This document shows positions 1-9,554 of a DNA stretch of 64,000 nucleotides, piece by piece. How positions within the stretch are numbered: position 1 is the stretch's first letter; every line of letters starts with the position of its first letter. The stretch is from the NCBI RefSeq assembly GCF_008274695.1, contig NZ_VTOU01000003.1, positions 868,001 to 932,000 on the forward strand, in the 5' to 3' direction. The position numbers and the translations under genes were made by a program. The notes below the pieces were generated by a model that was given only the letters and a program-made list of their open reading frames with translations, was not told the DNA's origin and did no database searches. Source of the DNA: Sphingomonas montanisoli (GTDB lineage: Bacteria; Pseudomonadota; Alphaproteobacteria; Sphingomonadales; Sphingomonadaceae).

Positions 1-176
1 AAGGCCCGCGCCGCCTCCGCCCGATCGATCGCGCCATCCTTGTTCGTGTCGCTGGCGGTGAAGCGCTGCGCGATCGCCTGTTCCATCGCGGCGCGGGTGC
101 GCGGCACGCCGTCCGCCTGCGCGAGAAGCGGGGTCGCCGCCATCGCCATGACTGTCACAAAGATCGCCTTACGCAT
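1..176 (-). CDS. EF-hand domain secreted protein (partial, cut by left edge)
   Basis: Only the first 58 codons are inside the window. Residues 1-20 look like a signal peptide (MRKAIF, then a hydrophobic run ending LLAQ), so the protein is probably exported to the periplasm. Residues 43-54 read [12 protein letters not shown], a canonical calcium-binding EF-hand loop with acidic or polar side chains at loop positions 1, 3 and 5, a glycine at 6 and a glutamate at 12. Many sphingomonad proteins of this type have several such loops; the rest is out of view. It is divergent from argG. A calcium-binding role is inferred from the loop alone. Confidence 0.75.
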   Translation of the reverse strand, partial: MRKAIFVTVMAMAATPLLAQADGVPRTRAAMEQAIAQRFTASDTNKDGAIDRAEAARA

Positions 177-289
177 CACATAATCCTCATCAACCGGCGG
201 CCGCGATGCCCCGTCTGGCCTGTATGCCGCTTGAACGGGGGCGGCCGGCGTGGCAAGGGCGCGCCGCGCCTGGCCTTTGGAGATTTGCA

Positions 290-1507
290 ATGTCTGACAT
301 CAAGCGGGTCGTGCTCGCCTATTCGGGTGGCCTCGACACCAGCGTCATCCTGAAGTGGCTGAAGGAGACCTATCAGTGTGAGGTCGTCACCTTCACCGCC
401 GATCTCGGCCAGGGCGAGGAGCTGGAGCCCGCGCGGGCCAAGGCCAAGCTGATGGGCATCAAGGACGAGCATATCTTCATCGACGATCTCCGCGAGGAGT
501 TCGTGAAGGACTATGTGTTCCCGATGATGCGCTCGAACGCGCTCTATGAGGGGCTGTATCTGCTCGGCACCTCGATCGCGCGCCCGCTGATCGCCAAGCG
601 CCAGATCGAGATCGCGAAGATGGTCGGCGCCGACGCGGTGTCGCACGGCGCGACCGGCAAGGGCAACGATCAGGTCCGCTTCGAACTCGGCTATTATGCG
701 CTCGCGCCCGATATCAAGGTGATCGCGCCGTGGCGCGAATGGGATCTGACCAGCCGCACCCGCCTGATCGAATATGCCGAGCAGCACCAGATTCCGGTGC
801 CCAAGGACAAGCGCGGCGAATCGCCCTTCTCGACCGACGCGAACCTTCTTCACACCTCGTCCGAAGGCAAAGTGCTCGAGGATCCGTGGGATGAGGTGCC
901 CGATTACGTCTATTCGCGCACCGATAACCCGGAAGACGCGCCCGACACGCCCGAAGTCATCACGATCGACTTCGAACGTGGCGACGGCGTCGCGATCAAC
1001 GGCGAGGCCCTGTCGCCCGCCATGCTGCTCACCAAGCTCAACGAGCTGGGCAAGCGCCATGGCATCGGCCGGCTCGATCTGGTCGAGAATCGCTATGTCG
1101 GCATGAAGTCGCGCGGCATGTACGAAACGCCCGGCGGCACGATCTATCACCTCGCCCATCGCGGGATCGAGCAGATCACGCTCGATCGCGGCGCCGCGCA
1201 CCTGAAGGACGAGCTCGCGCCGCGTTATGCCGAGCTGATCTACAACGGCTTCTGGTTCTCGCCGGAGCGCGAGATGCTCCAGGCCGCGATCGATTACAGC
1301 CAGGAAAAGGTGACGGGCACCGTCCGGCTCAAGCTCTACAAGGGCAGCGTGATCGTGACGGGCCGCAAGTCGCCCTACACGCTCTATTCGGAAAAGGTCG
1401 TCACCTTCGAAGACGACGCCGGCGCCTATGACCAGCGCGACGCCGCGGGCTTCATCAAGCTCAACGCCCTGCGCCTGCGCCTTCTGGGTCGTCGCGACGG
1501 GCGGTAA
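290..1507 (+). CDS. argG: Argininosuccinate synthase
   Basis: Joins citrulline and aspartate using ATP to give argininosuccinate, the penultimate step of arginine synthesis; cytoplasmic. The 405-residue product has the N-type ATP-pyrophosphatase loop AYSGGLDTS at residues 10-18 and the family's [15 protein letters not shown] segment in the middle. Length is typical. The ATG at 290 was chosen because TTGGAGA lies about 6 bases upstream and the protein then begins [14 protein letters not shown] as homologues do; an in-frame ATG at 206 would add 28 unconserved residues. The partner gene argH is 30 kb away, so arginine genes are not clustered here. Confidence 0.97.
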   Translation: MSDIKRVVLAYSGGLDTSVILKWLKETYQCEVVTFTADLGQGEELEPARAKAKLMGIKDEHIFIDDLREEFVKDYVFPMMRSNALYEGLYLLGTSIARPLIAKRQIEIAKMVGADAVSHGATGKGNDQVRFELGYYALAPDIKVIAPWREWDLTSRTRLIEYAEQHQIPVPKDKRGESPFSTDANLLHTSSEGKVLEDPWDEVPDYVYSRTDNPEDAPDTPEVITIDFERGDGVAINGEALSPAMLLTKLNELGKRHGIGRLDLVENRYVGMKSRGMYETPGGTIYHLAHRGIEQITLDRGAAHLKDELAPRYAELIYNGFWFSPEREMLQAAIDYSQEKVTGTVRLKLYKGSVIVTGRKSPYTLYSEKVVTFEDDAGAYDQRDAAGFIKLNALRLRLLGRRDGR

Positions 1508-1518
1508 CCCACTCTAAA

Positions 1519-1645
1519 ATCCTCCCCCGCCAGGGGGAGGTGTCAGCGCAAGCTGACGGAGGGGGAGGACGGCGAGCAACTCATTGGGGTCGTCGTCCTC
1601 CCCCTCCGTCGCCTTCGGCGCCACCTCCCCCTGGCGGGGGAGGAT
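1519..1645. repeat. Paired inverted repeat, REPIN-like unit A
   Basis: Two roughly 50-bp arms in inverted orientation around a 25-bp spacer. Each arm is a CCTCCCCC/GGGGGAGG hairpin, then a variable small stem (TCAGC-GCAA-GCTGA on the left, GGCG/CGCC with a TTC loop on the right), then GGAGGGGGAGGA. The unit sits between convergent argG and the glycosyltransferase gene and contains the latter's stop codon. A second copy with the same plan is at 9346-9468. Confidence 0.9.
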
Positions 1646-3164
1646 TAAGTTGAAGCCCAACGATATCGATCGGGAAGCGGTAATAATGGCCGGTGTTGAG
1701 CCGGCCAGCCGCTTCCAGTTCCTTCACGAACACGTCGCCCTTGTCATAGGCCCACGGCCCCCCGCGCACGAGCCAGATGGTCGGCGCGGCGCGGCTTACC
1801 TTGTCCCTCGCTATGCCACGCAGATGCGCCTGATCGAGTGACGGCACGCCGCGCGATCCGCTGACATACCAGCTGCCCGGCGGCGGATTGAGCACGGGCA
1901 CTTCGCCGGGGATCGGCCGCGTCTGCAGCGGCAGCCCCAGATCGCGCACCGCCCGATCGAACGGCAAGGCGCTCTCGTTCGGATAGGCATAGACGAGGTC
2001 GCCCGGTTTCGCGCGCGCACCGACCCAGCGCGCCGCGGCATACCAGTCCTCCTGCGGCCGATTGGCGATCCGCGCGTCGACATCGGCCGTCCCCTGATCG
2101 ACCAGCAAATAGATGGCGGCGGCCCATAACAGCCACTTCACCTTGCCCGCATAGCCGCCCGCGCCGATCCCGATCAGCACCATCGCCGGCACCGCCAGCG
2201 CGGTCATCGTGCGGATGATGAACACCGGCGCGACCGTCGCCGACAGGATCAGCGACACCGCAACGGGGAAGATCGCCAGGATCAGCAGCGCGCCCGCAAT
2301 CCGCCGCCCGGCCGGCACCTTGCGCACCCGCCACAGCGCCGCCAGCACCAGCAGCGCCACGGCCGCGCGCAGCCCGTCGCCATTGCCGGTCCAGATCAGG
2401 GTCACGCGCCGCCACAGGTTCGCGGTCGAGAATTTGAGCCACGTCGCCTTGATCCACATCGGCGCCTGATCGAGCAGGATCACCAGCGCCGGACTCCACA
2501 CCAGCAGCACGATCGCGTGCCCGCCGACGAGCCAGCCCCAGTCGCGTGGCGTTCGCGGCCACGCGACGACCAGCAGCGCCAACCCCATCGCGGCGGCATA
2601 AAGCGGCCCCATATTGTGGAGCCACAGCATCAGCGCCGAACAGGCCAGATAGGCCGCATAAGGCACGCCCTCCAAGCGTCCGCGCGCCGCGATCCGCATC
2701 AACGCCCAGATGCCCAGCGCATAGGCCATGATCATCAGCGGATAGGGCCGCACCTCGCGCGCCATCTCGACCAGCACCGGCGACACCGAAGCCGCCGCCA
2801 GCGCCGAGACCGCGATCAGCCCCGCGCGATCGGCCAGCCCGCTCGCCCGCGCGGCGTCACGCGCCGCCAGCGCCACCACCGGCAGCGCGATCGATCCCGC
2901 CACGACGCCGAGCGACCGATGCCCCAGCAACCCGTCGCCCACGATCAGGGTCCAGCCGCGCAGCAGCGAATAATAGAATGGCGGATGCGTCTCGTACGCC
3001 GGCACCACGGCCCACAGGAAATGCCAGCCCTTCGACGCGGCATAGGCGCTGTACGCCTCGTCGAGCCACATCGGCTCGTCGGTCAGCCCCCAGGCGCGCA
3101 CGCCGATACCGAACAACAGGATGACGAAACCGACGAGAAGCCAGCGATTGCGGAGCGAAAGCAT
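1581..3164 (-). CDS. Membrane glycosyltransferase, GT39/GT83 (ArnT/PMT-like) type
   Basis: A 527-residue polytopic inner-membrane protein with about ten hydrophobic segments. Residues near 25-60 have the luminal-loop pattern of polyprenyl-phosphate-dependent sugar transferases: an acidic pair in MWLDEAYSAY followed by HPPFYYSLLRGW. Such enzymes move a sugar from undecaprenyl phosphate to a lipid or protein; the acceptor cannot be read from the sequence. The start at 3164 (MLSLRN) puts the first transmembrane segment right at the N terminus, as usual. The last 20 or so codons (PPPPGGGGAEGDGGGG) are encoded by the neighbouring repeat unit, so the native C terminus was probably replaced when the repeat inserted. 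Confidence 0.8.
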   Translation of the reverse strand: MLSLRNRWLLVGFVILLFGIGVRAWGLTDEPMWLDEAYSAYAASKGWHFLWAVVPAYETHPPFYYSLLRGWTLIVGDGLLGHRSLGVVAGSIALPVVALAARDAARASGLADRAGLIAVSALAAASVSPVLVEMAREVRPYPLMIMAYALGIWALMRIAARGRLEGVPYAAYLACSALMLWLHNMGPLYAAAMGLALLVVAWPRTPRDWGWLVGGHAIVLLVWSPALVILLDQAPMWIKATWLKFSTANLWRRVTLIWTGNGDGLRAAVALLVLAALWRVRKVPAGRRIAGALLILAIFPVAVSLILSATVAPVFIIRTMTALAVPAMVLIGIGAGGYAGKVKWLLWAAAIYLLVDQGTADVDARIANRPQEDWYAAARWVGARAKPGDLVYAYPNESALPFDRAVRDLGLPLQTRPIPGEVPVLNPPPGSWYVSGSRGVPSLDQAHLRGIARDKVSRAAPTIWLVRGGPWAYDKGDVFVKELEAAGRLNTGHYYRFPIDIVGLQLNPPPPGGGGAEGDGGGGRRPQ

Positions 3165-3195
3165 GGCCGGGCCTATGCCACCGGCGGAAAAGGAA

Positions 3196-3238
3196 GGACA
3201 GGGCCGGCGGGGGCTGGTCGAGCGGGCCGACCCTGTCC
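3196..3238. other. Intergenic imperfect palindrome
   Basis: GGACAGGG at 3196-3203 pairs with CCCTGTCC at 3231-3238, and the inner bases (CCGGC / GCCGA) extend the stem. It lies in the 206-bp gap between two minus-strand genes. It could act as a transcript end for the upstream GST-like gene, but no T run follows on either strand. No gene is visible in the rest of the gap. Confidence 0.4.
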
Positions 3239-3370
3239 AGCCGGGCGCGTCAGGATCCGTCGCGCATGACGGCTGCCGTCGGATTGGGGGACGATGACAG
3301 CCCGACCCCGACGTTGTTGCCCGGTTGCATCGTGGTAAGCCCGCCGCCGATCGGTTCGGAGTCGGGGAAT

Positions 3371-4081
3371 CTACTGTGGTGCGGGTGGTATGTTCAGCCC
3401 GCGATGGACCGCAGGCCGCGCGAGCCCGCGATCGAGCCACGCGGCGACGTTCCGGAACTGCGCATAATCGACCAGATCGCCCGCCTCGTAGAAATTGACG
3501 AGGTTCCGGACCATGCCGAGCATCGAGATATCGGCGATCGTGAAGGCATCGCCCACGAACCAGTCGCGCCCCGCCAGATGCACGTCCATCACGCCCAGCA
3601 GGCGCTTGCTCTCCGCCGCGTAGCGATCGCGCGGGCGCTTGTCCTCCCAATCCCTGCCGTCGAACTTCACGAAGAAGCCGAGTTGCCCGAACATCGGCCC
3701 GACCCCGCCGACCTGAAAGAACACCCATTGCAGCGCCTGCCAGCGATCGGCCGGGTTCGCGGGCAACAGCTTGCCGACCTTGTCGGCCAGATAGACCAGG
3801 ATCGCGCCCGATTCGAACAAGGGCATCGGCGTGCCGCCCGGCCCGTGCGGATCGAGGATCGCCGGGATCTTCCCATTGGGATTGATCGCCAGATATTCGG
3901 CCGTCTTCTGGTCGCCCTTGGCGAAATCGATCCGGTGCACCTCGTAAGGCAGCCCGATCTCCTCGAGCATGATCGATATCTTCACCCCGTTGGGGGTGGG
4001 GAGTGAATAGAGCTGGAGCCGATCCGGATGCTGCGGCGGAAAGCGCTTCGTGATCGGGAAGGCGTCGAGGGGCTGAGGCAT
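3371..4081 (-). CDS. Glutathione S-transferase-like disulfide-bond oxidoreductase (YfcG/YghU group)
   Basis: A 236-residue cytosolic GST-fold protein. The N-terminal thioredoxin-like domain (about residues 20-105) has TPNGVKISIMLEEIGLPYE and NPNGKIPAI, the glutathione-site signatures of the Nu-class YfcG/YghU proteins, which reduce disulfides with glutathione. FESGAILVYLA gives the conserved glutamate-serine pair contacting glutathione. The helical C-terminal domain has FTIADISMLGMVRN, the usual N-capping box. Substrate is unknown. No operon partner is evident. The call to the YfcG/YghU group rests on the N-terminal motif and is fairly firm. Confidence 0.88.
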   Translation of the reverse strand: MPQPLDAFPITKRFPPQHPDRLQLYSLPTPNGVKISIMLEEIGLPYEVHRIDFAKGDQKTAEYLAINPNGKIPAILDPHGPGGTPMPLFESGAILVYLADKVGKLLPANPADRWQALQWVFFQVGGVGPMFGQLGFFVKFDGRDWEDKRPRDRYAAESKRLLGVMDVHLAGRDWFVGDAFTIADISMLGMVRNLVNFYEAGDLVDYAQFRNVAAWLDRGLARPAVHRGLNIPPAPQ

Positions 4082-4143
4082 GAGCGCGACTCCTGTGCGG
4101 ACATCGTCTTAGCTAGGAACTCGATCCGCAGTTCCAACCCGGT

Positions 4144-4171
4144 CGTCATCCCCGCGCAGGCGGGGACCCAT
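4144..4171. repeat. Dispersed palindrome, single arm (CGTCATCCCCGCG type)
   Basis: CCCCGCGCAGGCGGGG hairpin with the flank CGTCATC at 4144. This element is widespread in proteobacterial genomes and here lies upstream of the minus-strand GST-like gene. Translated in one frame it gives the familiar artefact WVPACAGMTT. Confidence 0.75.
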
Positions 4172-4238
4172 CCGGTCTCATCGCAAGCGAAGCACGTCCG
4201 ACAGACCCTCGCCTGCGCGCGGGAGACGCCAGAAGATG

Positions 4239-6095
4239 CTAGGCCGCCTGCTCGAGCGCCTCGCTGGCTTCCAGCCATTCTGCCTCGATCGCGTCGCGTT
4301 CTTTCGCCACGTCGGCGCGCAGCTTCATCAGCTCGGTCGTCGTGCGCTTCGAATCGGCGGGGGTCGCCGTCTTGGGATCGAACAGGGCGCGGTCGATTTC
4401 GGACAGGCGCTGCCCCAATGTCGCGATCTTCTGCTCCATCGCCTTGACGGTGCTGCGTAAGGCCTGTGCCTTGTCGCGGGCCTGCGCGGCCGCCTTCTTG
4501 TCCTTCTTCGCGCCTTTGCCGCCCTCGCTCTTCGGCGCTTTGCCCAGGATCAGATCGGTATAGTCCTCCAGGCTGCCGGCAAATTCCTTCGCGGTGCCGC
4601 CGTCGACCAGGACGAGGCGATCGGCGGTCAGCTCGATCATGTGGCGATCGTGGCTGACGATCACGACGGTGCCCTTGTAACCGTTGAGCGCCTGCACCAG
4701 CGCCTCACGCGCGTCGACGTCCAGGTGGTTGGTCGGTTCGTCGAGGATCAGCATGTGCGGCGCATCGCGGGTGATGAGCGCGAGCGCAAGGCGGGCGCGT
4801 TCGCCGCCCGAAAGCTTGCCGACCTTCTGCGTCGCGCGGTCACCCGAAAAGCCGAAGCGGCCAAGCTGCGCGCGCACCGCCGCCGGGGTCATCCCCTTCA
4901 TGATCCGGGTCATGTGCTCCAGCGGCGTATCGTCGCGGTCGAGTTCCTCGACCTGATATTGCGTGAAATAGCCGACCCGCATCTTGCCCGATGACGCCAT
5001 CGCGCCATCCATCGGCTTGAGCTGCGCCGCCAGCAGGCGCGCCAGCGTGGTCTTGCCGTTGCCGTTGCGGCCGAGCAAGGCGAGCCGATCGTCGGGATCG
5101 ATGCGCAGGTTGAGCCGCTGCAGGATCGGCGTGTCGCCATAGCCCACGCTCGCCAGATCGAGCGTGATCAGCGGCGGGCGCAGTTCCTCGGGATCGGGGA
5201 AGTCGAACGACAGGCTCGGATCCTCGGCAAGTGCTGCGATCGGCTGCATCTTGGCGAGCATCTTCTGGCGCGACTGCGCCTGCTTGGCTGTCGAGGCACG
5301 CGCCGAATTGCGCGCGATATAGTCCTGCAGCTTGGCGCGCTGGACATCCTGGTTCGCCCGGGCCGCGGCCAGCTGCGCCGCGCGCTCGGCCCGCTGCCGC
5401 TCGAAGCTGTCATAGCCGCCCGCATAGAGCGTGGTCTTGCCGCCTTCGAGGTGGAGGATGTGGTCGACCACGTTGTTGAGCAGATCGCGTTCGTGGCTGA
5501 TCACCACGATCATCCCCGGATAATCCTGCAGGAAGTTTTCGAGCCACAACGTCGCTTCGAGATCGAGGTGGTTCGAAGGCTCGTCGAGCAGCAGCAGATC
5601 GGGGTTGGAGAACAGCAAAGACGCGAGCGCGACGCGCATCTTCCAGCCGCCCGAATAGCCGTCGAGCGGACGCCCCTGCATCTCCTCGTCGAAACCCAGG
5701 CCGACGAGGATCGTCGAGGCGCGCGACGGCGCAGTATAAGCGTCGATCGCGTCGAGTCGCTCGTAAATGTCGCCCATCCGGTCGGGATCCTCGACCGTCT
5801 CGGCCTCCGCCAGCAACGCGGCGCGCTCGGCATCCGCCGCCAGCACCGCCTCGATCGGCGTGGTCGTGCCCGACGGCGCTTCCTGCGCGATATAGCCGAC
5901 ACGCAGCCCCTTGGGCTTGTCCATCTCGCCATCATCGGGCTCGAGCTGGCCGATCATCACCTTCATCAACGTCGACTTGCCGGCGCCGTTGCGGCCGATC
6001 AGGCCCACCTTGGATTTGGGCGGCAAAGCGGCCGACACGCGATCGAGGATCGTGCGTCCCCCAAGACGGACCGTCAGATTCGAGAAATTGAGCAT
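4239..6095 (-). CDS. ABC-F family ATP-binding protein (Uup/YheS-like)
   Basis: A 618-residue soluble protein with two ABC ATPase domains and no membrane segment, the ABC-F layout; members act on the ribosome rather than as transporters. Domain 1 has Walker A GRNGAGKS near residue 34 and LDEPSNHLD; domain 2 has GRNGNGKTT, signature LSGGERARLALAL and LDEPTNHLDVDA. A linker follows domain 1, and the tail from about 540 is lysine-rich and helical (KKDKKAAAQARDKAQ), a coiled coil as in Uup and YheS. The start at 6095 gives MLNFSNLTVRLGG, the normal beginning; an upstream ATG would add 13 odd residues. The exact subfamily is uncertain. Confidence 0.92.
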   Translation of the reverse strand: MLNFSNLTVRLGGRTILDRVSAALPPKSKVGLIGRNGAGKSTLMKVMIGQLEPDDGEMDKPKGLRVGYIAQEAPSGTTTPIEAVLAADAERAALLAEAETVEDPDRMGDIYERLDAIDAYTAPSRASTILVGLGFDEEMQGRPLDGYSGGWKMRVALASLLFSNPDLLLLDEPSNHLDLEATLWLENFLQDYPGMIVVISHERDLLNNVVDHILHLEGGKTTLYAGGYDSFERQRAERAAQLAAARANQDVQRAKLQDYIARNSARASTAKQAQSRQKMLAKMQPIAALAEDPSLSFDFPDPEELRPPLITLDLASVGYGDTPILQRLNLRIDPDDRLALLGRNGNGKTTLARLLAAQLKPMDGAMASSGKMRVGYFTQYQVEELDRDDTPLEHMTRIMKGMTPAAVRAQLGRFGFSGDRATQKVGKLSGGERARLALALITRDAPHMLILDEPTNHLDVDAREALVQALNGYKGTVVIVSHDRHMIELTADRLVLVDGGTAKEFAGSLEDYTDLILGKAPKSEGGKGAKKDKKAAAQARDKAQALRSTVKAMEQKIATLGQRLSEIDRALFDPKTATPADSKRTTTELMKLRADVAKERDAIEAEWLEASEALEQAA

Positions 6096-6159
6096 GGCGC
6101 GCCCGTAGCAGGCGCACGCGCGCGAGAAAACCATCCCGTGCTGCGGTGCCGCAATTAGC

Positions 6160-6191
6160 TTGACATTGGCATATTTGTTCTATATATGTTC
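6160..6191 (+). promoter_or_regulatory. Putative LexA-controlled promoter upstream of DUF559 gene
   Basis: GTTC-TATATAT-GTTC at 6177-6191 exactly matches the alphaproteobacterial LexA (SOS) box GTTC-N7-GTTC. A perfect -35, TTGACA, lies at 6160-6165, and a fair -10, TATATG, at 6183-6188 with a 17-base spacer falls inside the box, so LexA would block the polymerase. The promoter points right, toward the DUF559 element. The ABC-F gene starts 82 bases to the left on the other strand, and some effect on it cannot be excluded. Confidence 0.7.
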
Positions 6192-6197
6192 TAATCA

Positions 6198-6252
6198 GAT
6201 CCTCCCCTGGAAGGGGAGGGGGACCACTCGCGTAGCGAGTGGTGGAGGGGTA
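6198..6252. repeat. Left inverted terminal repeat of the DUF559 element
   Basis: Begins AGATCCTCCCC and contains a CCTCCCC/GGGGAGG hairpin, then ACCACTCGC-GTA-GCGAGTGGT, then GGAGGGGTA. It is an inverted copy of 6613-6660, with differences concentrated in the small variable stem, which still pairs. Its GGAGGGG end lies 11 bases before the DUF559 ATG and may double as a ribosome binding site. Confidence 0.85.
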
Positions 6253-6261
6253 GTTCGCCAC

Positions 6262-6675
6262 ATGCTGCACGGCCCGAAGTCGACTCAGAAGCGTTCGGCC
6301 AAACTCCGGCAGACCATGAGCCTGCCTGAAGTGCTGCTATGGCAGGAACTCCGGAAGCAGCCGCGCGGCAGTCGGTTTCGGCGCCAGCATCCGGCCGGGC
6401 CATATTCGCTCGATTTCTTTTCCGCCCGTCATCGCCTTGCGATCGAGATCGATGGGGAGGCGCATGCTCGCGGCAATCAATCGGCGCGCGATGCCGTTCG
6501 CGACCGCTGGTTGAGCAAACAAGGCATAAAGGTGCTCCGCATTCCTGCGGTCGAGATATTGTCCAATTTGGAAGCCGTGCTTCTCCACATCCTAGTCTGC
6601 GTTCGCGGCGAATACCCCTCCACCGCTGCGCGGTCCCCCTCCCCCTCCGGGGGAGGATCGAGATCGCTGCAATAA
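6262..6675 (+). CDS. DUF559 (Vsr-like fold) endonuclease domain protein
   Basis: A 137-residue protein of the DUF559 family, related to very-short-patch-repair and other PD-(D/E)XK nucleases. Seen: the N-terminal helix SLPEVLLWQELRKQ, then RFRRQHPAGPYSLDFF (the acidic residue of the active site), AIEIDGEAH (the E-x-D/E strand) and a C-terminal helix after GIKVLRIPAVEIL. These match the family's FRRQ-P-G-Y-DF and EIDG-H core. Its cellular role is not established. The last 20 or so codons (from EYPSTAARSPSPSGGG) are read from the right repeat. The start at 6262 is just inside the left repeat; an earlier ATG at 6160 would translate the repeat itself. A LexA-type promoter lies upstream. Confidence 0.85.
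   Translation: MLHGPKSTQKRSAKLRQTMSLPEVLLWQELRKQPRGSRFRRQHPAGPYSLDFFSARHRLAIEIDGEAHARGNQSARDAVRDRWLSKQGIKVLRIPAVEILSNLEAVLLHILVCVRGEYPSTAARSPSPSGGGSRSLQ
6613..6660. repeat. Right inverted terminal repeat of the DUF559 element
   Basis: TACCCCTCC, a short ACCGC/GCGGT stem, then CCCCCTCC-GGGGGAGG and ATCG. It is the inverse of 6198-6252 with a shorter variable stem. It overlaps the 3' end of the DUF559 coding region and encodes its low-complexity tail. Confidence 0.85.
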
Positions 6676-6716
6676 TGTAATAGCGTGATAATTCGGGGAT
6701 TGGGGGAAACAGAGGC

Positions 6717-7262
6717 ATGCGAATCTGGCTGGCATTATGGGCCATCGCGATGGGCTTTATGCCCACGATCGCGCCGGCGGCGGAGCCGGGCGCCGCGCCG
6801 ATTCCCGCCCCGGTCGCGGCGCTTGCCGGCTGCTGGGGTGGCCGGGGCGAGGTGATGGGCAAATCGGTGTCGATCACGGTCCACGCCGCGCCGATCGTGC
6901 TCGACGCGATGATGGCGGTCGATGCCGACAGTGTGGCCACCGCCGATCCGAACGATCGCTATGCCGCGCACCTGATCTTCGGCGGCGCTGGCGATCCGCA
7001 AAAGGCGCCGGCAAGCGTGATCATGGGCTATTGGACCGACAGCTTCGGGGGCACCTTCGCCGCAGCCGGAAATGGTGAAGTCCGCGCCGACGGTTTCGAC
7101 ATGACCTATGCCTATCCCGACGACGCCTTCGTGAATCGCTGGCGGATGAAAGGGGATGCGTTGTCGTGGCAGATCGTGGCGCGCGATGCGAACGGCGTCG
7201 AAAAGCCCTTCGCCAGTTATGCGCTTCAAAAAGCCGCCTGCGCGTCTTCTGCGAAGCCCTGA
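6717..7262 (+). CDS. Secreted protein of unknown function
   Basis: A 181-residue protein with an N-terminal signal peptide ending near PAAEPGA. The mature part starts LAGCWGGRGEVMGKSV and is rich in alternating hydrophobic residues and aromatic turns (MGYWTDSFGG, FVNRWRMKGDALSWQIV), suggesting a beta-sandwich or lipocalin-like barrel similar to DUF1579 proteins; that similarity is a guess. AGAGG lies just upstream of the ATG. It is separated from acs by a hairpin and a 140-bp gap. No function is assigned. Confidence 0.7.
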   Translation: MRIWLALWAIAMGFMPTIAPAAEPGAAPIPAPVAALAGCWGGRGEVMGKSVSITVHAAPIVLDAMMAVDADSVATADPNDRYAAHLIFGGAGDPQKAPASVIMGYWTDSFGGTFAAAGNGEVRADGFDMTYAYPDDAFVNRWRMKGDALSWQIVARDANGVEKPFASYALQKAACASSAKP

Positions 7263-7274
7263 CCAAAGGCCACA

Positions 7275-7297
7275 AAAGCCACAACCATTGTGGCTTT
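7275..7297 (+). terminator. Perfect 10-bp inverted repeat, possible terminator
   Basis: AAAGCCACAA at 7275-7284, loop CCA, then TTGTGGCTTT at 7288-7297, 13 bases after the stop codon of the secreted-protein gene. There is no long T run beyond the stem's own TTT, so it may be a weak terminator or just protect the 3' end. Confidence 0.55.
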
Positions 7298-7403
7298 CGC
7301 TCGGCCTAACCTTTCTTGCCCCCGGAAAACCGGCCCGCAGGCTTGAAGCCATAACCTTTATCTCTTTATGTCGGCGCCACCGATAAGACCCAAGGGGAGC
7401 CTC

Positions 7404-9338
<1,935 letters not shown>

Positions 9339-9345
9339 TCTTCTT

Positions 9346-9468
9346 ATCCTCCCCCGCCAGGGGAGGTGTCAGCGCTAGCTGACGGAGGGGGAGGATACGG
9401 TACGCTAATTTGTCGCCGTCCTCCCCCTCCGTCGCCTTCGGCGCCACCTCCCCCTGGCGGGGGAGGAT
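9346..9468. repeat. Paired inverted repeat, REPIN-like unit B
   Basis: Same plan as 1519-1645. The left arm is CCTCCCCCGCCAGGGGAGG, TCAGC-GCTA-GCTGA, GGAGGGGGAGGA; the spacer is about 25 bp of unrelated sequence; the right arm is inverted. The right arm is nearly identical to that of unit A while the spacers differ. It lies between acs and the cytochrome b561 gene, both on the plus strand, and starts 8 bases after the acs stop. Confidence 0.9.
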
Positions 9469-9554
9469 CGAAAAGTGGGCAATAGTTCGTTACGGAACCG
9501 GAGCGCATCGGCTATCGTTTGCGCTCCATATCCGTCAGCCTGAGGGCAGTCCGA

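Larger units (their letters stand above)
6198..6660. mobile_element. Candidate repeat-bounded element carrying a DUF559 endonuclease gene
   Basis: About 460 bp: an inverted repeat, one gene and the matching inverted repeat. The outer ends read GATCCTCCCC and GGGGAGGATC, and the inner ends GGAGGGGTA and TACCCCTCC. The plan equals that of the two short inverted pairs at 1519-1645 and 9346-9468, with the gene in place of the 25-bp spacer. No clear target duplication is visible at the borders. Calling it mobile is inference from architecture. Confidence 0.55.

Noticed and set aside
3982-4278. Small frame containing WVPACAGMTT
   Set aside because: This peptide is the familiar translation of the CGTCATCCCCGCG repeat at 4144-4171, not a protein.
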